The notes under the pieces were generated by a model. The model made no database searches. It had not been told where the DNA came from and saw nothing but the letters and a program-made list of their open reading frames with translations. This document shows, one piece after another, positions 7,473 through 14,361 of a stretch of DNA of 14,403 bases (position 1 is the first letter of the stretch; each line of letters starts with the position of its first letter). Made by a program: the position numbers and the translations under genes. Source of the stretch: CAYWFU01 sp964457585 (lineage in GTDB: Bacteria; JACRDZ01); contig CAYWFU010000080.1 of the NCBI GenBank assembly GCA_964457585.1, positions 1 to 14,403 on the forward strand. Reading direction: 5' to 3'.

Positions 7473-8969
7473 TTATACTCCCTTTGGGGACAGCTTTTTC
7501 TCCAATTTTTTTGCCAGTAAAGATAATGGATAACTCATAATAAAATATAGAAATGCAACAATTAATCCCAGTTCAAAAAATCTTAATGTTGTTGCTGCAA
7601 GTATGCTGTAGGTCTTTGTTAGTTCAACCATTGCAATAACAGATACAAGCGAAGAATCTTTAAAAAGCGCTATAAAATCATTTGTAATTCCCGGTAATGC
7701 AATTTTAATTGCCTGAGGTAGAATTATTCTTCTAATTGCAAGATTTTGTGTCATACCAAGTGATAAGGATGCTTCCATCTGTCCTTTTGGAATAGCACTT
7801 ATCCCTGCTCTATATAATTCCGCTTCATAAGCGGCATAATTCATGCCTAATCCAATAAACGCCGCTAAAAGCGGACTTAACGAAATCCCTATATTTGGCA
7901 GTCCGTAATATAGAATATATAATTGCAGAAGCAGCGGTGTGCCCCTGTAAATTTCAATATATACTGTAGCAATTGAATTAAATGGTGATTTTGCATATAG
8001 CCTGACAAGAGTAAGAATCAATCCCAGTATAATAGCTAATGCCATTGATGTGACAGAAATCAATATTGTTATTCCAGCGCCTTTTAGAAGCGCAGGAAAA
8101 AATGTGTAAATTGGAGCTTTTCTGTTATCTTGAATATTTATTGTTTTTGTTTCGGTTTTTATATTCTGGTATAAATTCTCCTGCTTTTCATTCCATAGAT
8201 CCCATTTCTGATATATCTTTTTAAGTTCACCTGTCACAAAAAGCTTATTGAGTATTTCATCAATTTTTTTCTTTAATTCTTTATCTTCTTTTCTTATCGC
8301 TATCCCATAATATCCTTCTCCAACTGGATTTCCTGCATATTTTAATTTTGGATTCGGCTTGCCATAATAGGCTGCAATAGGCAAATCGAGCAAAACCGCA
8401 TCAAGTCTGCCAATAGCAAGATCCTCATAAGGCTCAACCTGTCCAGAATAAACTTTGATATCAATCCCGCCTAATTTGGAAAGCATATCAAATGCAACAG
8501 CACCAGAAAGCGTCCCAACCTTTTTATTCTTCAGATCATTTACGCTTTTGATATTTTCTTCATTCTTTTTTACTACAAGCTGTTCCATATAAATATAATA
8601 TGGATGGGAAAAAAATATTTTTGATTCTCTTAAAGGAGTGATTTCTATCCCGTTTATCGCAATATCAAAATCTCCCCTTTCAAGTGCAGGGATGAGACTA
8701 TCCCACGCATTCTGGCATTGCTTTGCTTTAACACCTAATTCTCGTGCAATAGCATCAGTGATATCCACTTCAAAACCAATTAATTTTAAAGGATTATCCG
8801 GGGCAGGAAAGACGTACGGTGCACCGCCTTCAGCATCAGAACCCCATAATAAATATCCTCTTTCCTTTATTTTCATCAAACTGTTGTCTTGTGCGTGAAT
8901 GGGAATAAATAGAAAAAATAAAATGTATATTAAAATAAAAGATAAAAATGTTTTGGAAAAATTTATCAT
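7473..8969 (-). CDS. Fused amino acid-binding protein and permease of a polar amino acid ABC importer
   Basis: One chain joins two usually separate subunits. Residues 1-26 are a signal peptide ending in PIHAQ. Residues ~33-262 are a family 3 solute-binding domain with LRES Arg114, the likely carboxylate-binding residue, and GRLDAVLLDLP (187-197). After a linker (~263-286), residues ~287-498 are a HisM/GlnP-type permease with EIYRGTPLLLQL (339-350) and the ATPase-contacting EAA loop AELYRAGISAIPKGQMEASLSLG (383-405). Such fusions are known for GlnP-like transporters, where the binding domain is tethered to the membrane. Substrate is probably a polar amino acid such as glutamine, glutamate or arginine; I cannot decide which. 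A GAGG ribosome site (8977-8980) seven bases before the ATG supports the start. Glu- or Gln-specific symbols are withheld because of the fusion. Confidence 0.92.
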   Translation of the reverse strand: MINFSKTFLSFILIYILFFLFIPIHAQDNSLMKIKERGYLLWGSDAEGGAPYVFPAPDNPLKLIGFEVDITDAIARELGVKAKQCQNAWDSLIPALERGDFDIAINGIEITPLRESKIFFSHPYYIYMEQLVVKKNEENIKSVNDLKNKKVGTLSGAVAFDMLSKLGGIDIKVYSGQVEPYEDLAIGRLDAVLLDLPIAAYYGKPNPKLKYAGNPVGEGYYGIAIRKEDKELKKKIDEILNKLFVTGELKKIYQKWDLWNEKQENLYQNIKTETKTINIQDNRKAPIYTFFPALLKGAGITILISVTSMALAIILGLILTLVRLYAKSPFNSIATVYIEIYRGTPLLLQLYILYYGLPNIGISLSPLLAAFIGLGMNYAAYEAELYRAGISAIPKGQMEASLSLGMTQNLAIRRIILPQAIKIALPGITNDFIALFKDSSLVSVIAMVELTKTYSILAATTLRFFELGLIVAFLYFIMSYPLSLLAKKLEKKLSPKGV

Positions 8970-8999
8970 TTGAAAACCTCATAGAATTATATAAAAACT

Positions 9000-9028
9000 T
9001 TTATACATTTTACGAGACAAATTGTCAA
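9000..9028 (-). promoter_or_regulatory. Strong sigma-70 promoter for the ABC transporter operon
   Basis: On the - strand a perfect TTGACA (9023-9028) is followed after exactly 17 bases by TATAAA (9000-9005). The leader to the ATG at 8969 is only about 25 bases. The -35 overlaps a small palindrome, GACAA-A-TTGTC (9016-9026), which could be an operator, though it is short. Confidence 0.75.
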
Positions 9029-9045
9029 TGCTATTTAATGCTTTA

Positions 9046-9166
9046 CAGAAATTTCCCATCTTGCAAAAATTGCTATTTTTATAATTGCAATTGCTTGATT
9101 TACCAAGCTCGTAGAGACGCAAAATTTTGCGTCTCTACAAAAAAATACTATTTTGGGAAATTTCTG
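9046..9166. mobile_element. 121-bp MITE-like element with terminal inverted repeats and 9-bp flanking duplication
   Basis: The ends are perfect 13-bp inverted repeats (CAGAAATTTCCCA at 9046-9058, its complement at 9154-9166). They are directly flanked by identical 9-bp copies of AATGCTTTA (9037-9045 and 9167-9175), as expected for a target duplication. Two further bases (CA) also match. The interior contains no coding gene but a hairpin GCTTG/CAAGC (9093-9108) and a 28-bp perfect palindrome (9111-9138). Its left end lies 18 bases upstream of the -35 box of the transporter promoter. No related transposase is in the window. Confidence 0.72.
9111..9138. repeat. 28-bp perfect palindrome within the MITE-like element
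   Basis: GTAGAGACGCAAAA (9111-9124) is followed immediately by its exact complement (9125-9138). From memory, palindromes of the GTAGAGACGC type are scattered through several bacterial genomes, notably cyanobacteria, so this may be a mobile palindrome nested in the larger element. Confidence 0.95.
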
Positions 9167-9300
9167 AATGCTTTACAATAGGAAAAAAATGCCTGTTGTT
9201 TAATATTACATTTAGGGCTTGCGAAAAAATTCCTTGATATTTAAGCATTTTTTTTTGGTATTAAAATTGCAGCTTCAAAAATAATACATTTATATTTAAT

Positions 9301-9396
9301 TTTAAATTAAGCCTGATAAATCAGGCAGCTACAATGCAATATATTTGTAGTTGCCCAATTTATTGGGCATATTCAATTTCCTAAACTTTAAATTAA
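9301..9396. repeat. Triple-hairpin dispersed repeat, copy B
   Basis: Same layout as copy A: GCCTGA/TCAGGC (9311-9326), AGCTACA paired with TGTAGTT (9327-9333 and 9346-9352, one G-T pair), and GCCCAA/TTGGGC (9353-9368). The loops of the first and third hairpins match copy A. A 10-bp direct repeat TTTAAATTAA flanks it (9301-9310 and 9387-9396), but the left one is partly shared with copy A and is simple AT sequence. It ends just before the ribosome site of the glycosyltransferase gene. The 122 bases between the MITE-like element and this repeat hold nothing I can identify; a promoter for the gene at 9409 is not clear. Confidence 0.9.
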
Positions 9397-9408
9397 AAGG
9401 AATTAATT

Positions 9409-12396
9409 ATGACAAAAGTAAATTTATCGCTTTGTATGATTGTTAAAAATGAAGAAAATTTGATAGAAAATTGTCTTGGAAGTGTTAAGGAACTCGTTGA
9501 TGAAATAATAATTGTTGATACTGGTTCTTCTGATAGAACAATTGAATTATGCAAGAAATATACTGAAAATATTTTTTCCACAGAGTGGAAAAATGATTTT
9601 TCAGGACCTCGTAATTTAAGTATATCAAAAGCAAAGGGAGAATGGATACTTATACTTGATGCAGATGAAGTAATTTCCCAAGTCGATCATGATAAAATAA
9701 AAAGATTAATTTTAAATAAAAAAGCATGCGCTTATAAATTTGATACACGTAATTATACAAATTTGGCAGGAATGGTTGGCTGGCAGCCTAATGATTTTGT
9801 TTATCCTGAATCAAAAGATTACAAAGGATGGGTAATATCAACAAAAACCAGATTGTTCCGTAATAATATGGAATTATTTTTCAAGGGTGAAGTACATGAA
9901 ATGATTGACCCTGAACTTAAAAGAAGAAAATTATTAATTAATAAAACTGAAGTCCCAATTCATCATTATGGGAGATTTATTGAAAAAAATAAAATTGATG
10001 AAAAAACAAAAAGATATCTTAATATTGGTTTAGAAAAACTTAAAAATAATCCAGATAGCTTTCAAGCTAATTTTGAAATTGGACTTCAATATCGTGAAAT
10101 AAAAGATATTAATACTGCTATGGAATATTTTCGAAAAACCATACAAATTGAACCTAGATTTGCTCTTGCATATAGTGAACTTGGCGTTATTCTGGGATTA
10201 AAAGGAAGAATCAGGGAAGCAATTGATACATTTAAAAAAGGATTATCTTTTTCTCCAAATAATGCTGATATATGCAATAATTTAGGATTTACTTACGAAG
10301 CAATAAACAATTTACAAAAAGCTGAGGAATATTATATAAATGCTCTGAAAATATTTCCTGAAAGTGAAACTGCAAAAAGGAATTTGGAAAATGTTATAAA
10401 AAAGAAAATCCACAATAAAGCAAGTATATCTCTTTGTATGATAGTAAAAAATGAAGAGGAAAATTTAGAAGAATTACTCAGCACAGTTTATCCATATTTT
10501 GAAGAAATAATAATTGTAGATACGGGTTCGAGTGATTCAACGTGTGAAATTTCAAAAAAATACGAAGCAAAAGTTTACAATTATATATGGAAAAACGATT
10601 TCGCAAGCGCAAGAAATGAATCGCTGAGGCATGCAACTTCTGACTGGATTATATGGATGGATGCTGATGACAGAGTTTATGAAGAAGATTTGAAAAAAAT
10701 AAGAAGTGTTATAAAACAGACATCAAAAAATAATGCTTATTATTGTATTCTTTCAAATATTAAAAAAGATGAAATAGAAACAACATGTAATCAAATGCGT
10801 ATTTTCCCAAATCTTAAAGGTATAAGATTTGAAAGACCAATTCATGAACAGGTGATTTTCTCTCTTAATGAATTAAAATTAAAATTAAATTATACTGACA
10901 TTATTATTAATCATACGGGATATAAAGAAGAGGATATAACTAATAACAAGATTAAAAGAAATATTGAAATAATAGAAAAGCAATTATTGCAAAATCCGGA
11001 TGATTTTCATCTGAAATTTCAACTGGCATCTTCTCTGGTTAATTTAAATGAAATACCTCGTTCAATAGAATTGCTAAAAGAAATAATAAATATTTCACCA
11101 GAAATTACCGGTAAAGACATGCATCTTTACAGCCTGGTTTTTCTTGGGAAAATTATTAAAAGTAGTAATACTGAAGAAGCAGAAAAATTTTTTATTGAGG
11201 CTCTTTCAAAAGATTCAACGTACGGACTTGGTTATTTTTGTCTTGGTGAGTTATATTTTGAAAAAGAAGAGTGGGAAAAATCAGCAAAATATCTTGAACA
11301 GGTTAAACTTAATTCAATAAAATTAACAACCATGCCAATTAAGAAGGAAAAAATTGAATCTCTTGTTTATTATTATCTTGGTAAAATTTATCATAAAATG
11401 AATAAAATGGATGAGATGGAAGAAAATTTCGATAAAATATTGTATGGCAGAGACTCCAATCTCGAAAAAAAATTTGATATTGCTACTATATATATAAAAG
11501 AAAAAAAGTACATAAAGGCTTATAACATATTAAAAATATTATATGAAAAAGAATTTCAGATAAAAGATACAATGTTCTATATGGCACTTATTAAACTTTA
11601 TCAAGGAAATATTAGAGAATCGAAATTGCTGTTTGAACAGATTATTAGTTTATATCCAGATATGTATGAGGGATATTTAAATCTAGGAGTTATTGAAGAA
11701 AAGGCAGATGATTATGAAAAAGCTTTATATTATTATCAGAAAGCTTTTGAGCTTGAATCAAACAATTTTAATATTTCTGCTGATTTGGCACATCTTTATC
11801 TGAAAATGGGAAATGCTGAAAAAGCAAAACAATTTTTTGTTAGAGCATCAGAAATAAATTCTGAAGTTTCGGATATACAAGCCGGTTTAGCAGTAATTCA
11901 AGCATATGAAATAAATACTGCTTCATCCTGTAAAAATGATAATAATGCATCAGAACATATTTTAAATATGTTTAATAATTTAGAAAATATATGGTCAAAA
12001 TTAATTTTAATAGAAAAAATCATTCCTGAGATAGATAAAATTGTTTTTTTAAAAATTGATAAAAAATTTGAATGGCTCGGAGATCTAAACTGGAATAATA
12101 AAAAATTCCGCGATGCACTTTTATGTTACCAGGTTGTATCCTTAATAAATTATGATGAAAAATATTATTATGAAAAATTGATAAATTATTATCTTTTAAA
12201 AGGGGATATTGTCAATACTGTAAAAGTAATTGAGTTTTTATTATCTATATATCCTGAGGATCAGGATTTACTTTCCAAACTGGGCAGATGTTATAGTAAA
12301 TTGAAGATTCCTGAAGCAGCTCGATTATGTTTTGAGCAGATATTAAAACACAATCCTTTAAATCCGGAAGCATTGCATTTTATGTCATGTAATTAA
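9409..12396 (+). CDS. Tandem GT2 glycosyltransferase with TPR regions (GT2-TPR-GT2-TPR)
   Basis: The 995-residue cytosolic protein contains two family 2 glycosyltransferase domains from an internal duplication with a period near 334 residues. Matching landmarks are SLCMIVKNEE (7-16 and 341-350), EIIIVDTGSSD (32-42 and 366-376), WKNDFSGPRN/WKNDFASARN (60-69 and 394-403), and the metal-binding DADE (84-87) and DADD (418-421). GEVHE (160-164) and RPIHE (476-480) supply the downstream acidic residue. Both domains therefore look catalytically competent. TPR helices fill ~195-330 and ~510-995. GT2-TPR proteins of this type include protein O- or S-glycosyltransferases, with the TPRs holding the acceptor. 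The nearby flagellin is an attractive acceptor, but this is inference. An AAAAGGAA ribosome site seven bases before the ATG fixes the start. The stop overlaps the convergent CheY-like gene by 4 bp. Confidence 0.9.
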   Translation: MTKVNLSLCMIVKNEENLIENCLGSVKELVDEIIIVDTGSSDRTIELCKKYTENIFSTEWKNDFSGPRNLSISKAKGEWILILDADEVISQVDHDKIKRLILNKKACAYKFDTRNYTNLAGMVGWQPNDFVYPESKDYKGWVISTKTRLFRNNMELFFKGEVHEMIDPELKRRKLLINKTEVPIHHYGRFIEKNKIDEKTKRYLNIGLEKLKNNPDSFQANFEIGLQYREIKDINTAMEYFRKTIQIEPRFALAYSELGVILGLKGRIREAIDTFKKGLSFSPNNADICNNLGFTYEAINNLQKAEEYYINALKIFPESETAKRNLENVIKKKIHNKASISLCMIVKNEEENLEELLSTVYPYFEEIIIVDTGSSDSTCEISKKYEAKVYNYIWKNDFASARNESLRHATSDWIIWMDADDRVYEEDLKKIRSVIKQTSKNNAYYCILSNIKKDEIETTCNQMRIFPNLKGIRFERPIHEQVIFSLNELKLKLNYTDIIINHTGYKEEDITNNKIKRNIEIIEKQLLQNPDDFHLKFQLASSLVNLNEIPRSIELLKEIINISPEITGKDMHLYSLVFLGKIIKSSNTEEAEKFFIEALSKDSTYGLGYFCLGELYFEKEEWEKSAKYLEQVKLNSIKLTTMPIKKEKIESLVYYYLGKIYHKMNKMDEMEENFDKILYGRDSNLEKKFDIATIYIKEKKYIKAYNILKILYEKEFQIKDTMFYMALIKLYQGNIRESKLLFEQIISLYPDMYEGYLNLGVIEEKADDYEKALYYYQKAFELESNNFNISADLAHLYLKMGNAEKAKQFFVRASEINSEVSDIQAGLAVIQAYEINTASSCKNDNNASEHILNMFNNLENIWSKLILIEKIIPEIDKIVFLKIDKKFEWLGDLNWNNKKFRDALLCYQVVSLINYDEKYYYEKLINYYLLKGDIVNTVKVIEFLLSIYPEDQDLLSKLGRCYSKLKIPEAARLCFEQILKHNPLNPEALHFMSCN

Positions 12397-12830
12397 AAAT
12401 TATTAAATAGCTTACTGAAAAATCTTTTTGATGATTCTTTATTAGATGCAATCTCGGAAATTATTTTACCTAATTTTTGCTGCATTTGTTCAACAGTAAA
12501 TGGTTTACATATATATTCATTAGCACCGGCACTATTTAAAGCAATCTCAACTTTCTCCAATGTTTTTTCACTTGTAACCATAATGATTGGAATTTTTTCA
12601 GTTTTTCCCGCAGCACGCGCCTGTTTGACAAAATCTATCCCGCTCATCTTTGGCATATTCCAATCAACAAATATAATATCTATTAGTTTTGGATTAAGCT
12701 TTGAAATTGCATCTTCACCATCGCATGCTTCAATAAATTCAAAATCAGCCAATCGTGTTTTAGTTAATGCCTCACTAACCACTCTTCTCATTATTTTTGA
12801 ATCATCAATTATAAGGGCTTTTATTTTCAT
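12393..12830 (-). CDS. CheY-like single-domain response regulator with short C-terminal extension
   Basis: A receiver domain (residues ~3-123) with all key positions: acidic pocket D9-D10, phosphoacceptor D56 in FVDWNMPKMSG, T86 in MVTSE and K109 in CKPF. There is no output domain. Residues ~124-145 form an extra tail, basic and aromatic (ending KRFFSKLFNNF), not found in ordinary CheY. The WNMP motif and length are those of CheY-type proteins that bind the flagellar switch or act as phosphate sinks. Its position beside the flagellin gene, facing away from it, supports a motility role. A strong AAGGAG site (12839-12844) lies eight bases before the ATG. The cognate kinase is not in the window. 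A DNA-binding role is unlikely because no effector domain exists. Confidence 0.93.
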   Translation of the reverse strand: MKIKALIIDDSKIMRRVVSEALTKTRLADFEFIEACDGEDAISKLNPKLIDIIFVDWNMPKMSGIDFVKQARAAGKTEKIPIIMVTSEKTLEKVEIALNSAGANEYICKPFTVEQMQQKLGKIISEIASNKESSKRFFSKLFNNF

Positions 12831-12919
12831 ATTATTATCTCCTTCCAGAAATCTTTCATTATTAGAGGTAAATTTTTTTATTACTTTAGTTCTATTTTTT
12901 AAATTTTTATATTTTTTTC

Positions 12920-12946
12920 TAAAGTTTAAAACATATATGCCTCTAA
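12920..12946 (+). promoter_or_regulatory. Sigma-28 (FliA/SigD) flagellar promoter for flagellin
   Basis: TAAAGTTT (12920-12927) matches the -35 consensus completely. After exactly 11 bases it is followed by GCCTCTAA (12939-12946), which matches six of eight positions of the -10 consensus GCCGATAA. It points towards the flagellin gene. Initiation near 12953 would give a leader of about 215 bases. Confidence 0.85.
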
Positions 12947-12960
12947 TAGAATGGAATGAA

Positions 12961-12985
12961 ATGATGATTCACCATTAATCATCAT
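12961..12985 (+). promoter_or_regulatory. 5' hairpin of the flagellin leader
   Basis: ATGATGATT (12961-12969) and AATCATCAT (12977-12985) form a perfect 9-bp stem with a 7-base loop. It begins about eight bases after the predicted start of transcription. In this position it could protect the 5' end of the mRNA; an operator for a dimeric regulator is the alternative. Confidence 0.6.
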
Positions 12986-13074
12986 AGTAATTCGATGCAA
13001 AATAGAGAATCAGCAGAGAACAATTAAATTTTATTTATTAATATGTTCTGTTCTGAAACTCACATTCTATTAAT

Positions 13075-13188
13075 AGGAGGTGAATGCGTTGTGGGGAAAG
13101 GAACTCCCAATATAAAAGGTTCCCAACTATGAAATGGAATTCATTAGTAAAACAAGGAGGATCATACAATGGGTTTACGAATAAATAA
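13075..13188 (+). other. Second Shine-Dalgarno and possible leader ORF in the flagellin 5' UTR
   Basis: A perfect AGGAGG (13075-13080) lies about 90 bases upstream of the flagellin start. An ATG at 13084 would encode 34 residues (MRCGERNSQYKRF...), ending at 13188 inside the flagellin gene in another frame, but it is only three bases from the Shine-Dalgarno. A GTG at 13091 would give a 13-residue peptide ending at 13132. Neither resembles a known protein. It may be a coupled leader peptide, a ribosome standby site or a relic of an older start. Confidence 0.3.
13152..13160 (+). promoter_or_regulatory. Flagellin ribosome binding site overlapping a CsrA-like motif
   Basis: AAGGAGG (13154-13160) lies eight bases before the flagellin ATG and decides its start. 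ACAAGGA (13152-13158) matches the core of the CsrA consensus ACARGGA. Further GGA motifs in the leader are at 13076, 13095, 13100, 13136 and 13159. CsrA is known to repress Bacillus subtilis flagellin translation through such a site. Confidence 0.55.
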
Positions 13189-14284
13189 CAACATAGCAGC
13201 TTTAAATGCACATAGACAATTAACAGCAACAGACAAAGGTATATCAAAATCATTAGAAAGATTATCATCTGGTTATCGTATAAACAGAGCATCAGATGAT
13301 GCCGCAGGTCTTGCAATATCACAGGGTATGCGCGCACAGATTGTTGGTTTAAGACAGGCATCAAGAAACGCATCAGAAGCAACTAACCTTATTCAGACTG
13401 CAGAAGGTGCTGCAAATGAAATTCATTCAATGCTGATTCGTTTAAGAGAACTGGCAGTGCAGGCAGCTTCAGGAAACGTAAGTGATTCCAACCGTGATTC
13501 AATAAACCAGGAAGCATCATATTTGCTTGATGAAGTAGACAGAATTGCTGATACAACAAAATATAATGGTGTAAAACTTCTGGATGGAACTCTTGGCGGC
13601 GGAACATGGGCAGGTGATGGAACCACACTTACAGCAGCAAACGGTTTGGCAGAAATTGAACTTTCAGGAGCAGTAAGCGGTACTTATACTGTAGAAAATG
13701 CAGCAGCAGGATATATTGCTCTTGGTGATGGAACAACAACACAAACTGTGGCTGTTACAGTTCCTAATGAAGGTGAAACAACAACATTAAACTTCTCAGA
13801 TCTTGGCGTTAAAATCAAAATCAACGCAGCATACACTGATGATACATTAAATGATGGTTATTTAGTTGTAACAGCATCTTCAACCAGTACTTTCCAGGTT
13901 GGCGCAGATGGTGACAGCGATAATCAGCTGGATATTTCAATAGACAGCATGAAAACAGATGCAACAGGATTAAATATTGATACAATTGATCTATCAAGCC
14001 AGGATGATGCAGTAACCGCAATTGGCACTATTGATACTGCAATTGCAGATGTGTCTGAACGGCGCGGTGTTCTCGGTGCTACGCAGAACAGGTTAAGCTA
14101 CACAATATCAACTCTGGATAATACAGCAGAAAATATTCAATCTTCTGAATCAACAATTCGTGATGTTGATATGGCACTTGAAATGACAAATTTCACAAGA
14201 GCTCAGATAATGGTTCAAGCAGGTACATCTATGTTAGCTCAAGCAAATTCATTGCCACAGAATGTATTATCGTTATTCAGATAA
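13169..14284 (+). CDS. fliC: Flagellin
   Basis: This is the filament subunit exported through the flagellar type III system. The conserved N-terminal D0/D1 region (residues 1-140, starting GLRINNNIAALNA, with LERLSSGYRINRASDDAAGLAIS) and C-terminal D1/D0 region (~280-371, ending ANSLPQNVLSLFR) are complete. The central ~140 residues are short and rich in Thr, Ser, Gly and Ala, and form the variable surface domain. The segment around RLRELAVQAASGNVSDSNRDSINQE keeps the residues equivalent to R90, L94 and E114 of Salmonella flagellin (here R91, L95, E115), which in enteric flagellins are seen by TLR5. At 371 aa it is a moderate-sized flagellin. It is driven by a sigma-28 promoter, has its own ribosome site and is followed by a hairpin terminator, so it is probably monocistronic. 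The Ser/Thr-rich surface part could be the acceptor for the nearby tandem glycosyltransferase; this is inference. Confidence 0.98.
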   Translation: MGLRINNNIAALNAHRQLTATDKGISKSLERLSSGYRINRASDDAAGLAISQGMRAQIVGLRQASRNASEATNLIQTAEGAANEIHSMLIRLRELAVQAASGNVSDSNRDSINQEASYLLDEVDRIADTTKYNGVKLLDGTLGGGTWAGDGTTLTAANGLAEIELSGAVSGTYTVENAAAGYIALGDGTTTQTVAVTVPNEGETTTLNFSDLGVKIKINAAYTDDTLNDGYLVVTASSTSTFQVGADGDSDNQLDISIDSMKTDATGLNIDTIDLSSQDDAVTAIGTIDTAIADVSERRGVLGATQNRLSYTISTLDNTAENIQSSESTIRDVDMALEMTNFTRAQIMVQAGTSMLAQANSLPQNVLSLFR

Positions 14285-14289
14285 CTAAA

Positions 14290-14320
14290 TATGGAGCCCC
14301 GTGACAAACGGGGCTCTATA
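14290..14320 (+). terminator. Hairpin terminator after flagellin
   Basis: GAGCCCCGT (14294-14302) pairs perfectly with ACGGGGCTC (14308-14316) around the loop GACAA. Four more pairs including one G-T extend the stem to 14290-14320. It begins six bases after the flagellin stop. The following TTATTACTCT is only moderately T-rich. Confidence 0.85.
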
Positions 14321-14361
14321 TTATTACTCTATCAGTCAACTTGAGTTATTAGGTATATAAA

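Noticed and set aside
8948..9181. A 77-codon + strand open frame in the region divergent from the transporter
   Set aside because: It runs through the transporter promoter and the MITE-like element, reads the 28-bp palindrome as RRDAKFCVST, and has no ribosome site. It is explained by the repeats.
9323..9338. A GG-N10-GC arrangement resembling a sigma-54 promoter upstream of the glycosyltransferase gene
   Set aside because: The dinucleotides fall partly in the hairpin stem of repeat copy B, flanking consensus is weak, and copy A lacks the second half. Probably chance.
7385..9396. The two triple-hairpin repeats considered as a CRISPR or transposon pair bounding the transporter gene
   Set aside because: Only two copies 1.9 kb apart in the same orientation, with no spacers or transposase; the gene between them is an ordinary transporter component.
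12583..12978. A 131-codon + strand frame opposite the CheY-like gene
   Set aside because: It is a shadow of a clearly conserved receiver domain and crosses the sigma-28 promoter region.
13038..13382. A 114-codon - strand frame opposite the flagellin 5' end and leader
   Set aside because: It is the antisense of flagellin codons and the leader, has low-complexity Leu-rich composition and no ribosome site.
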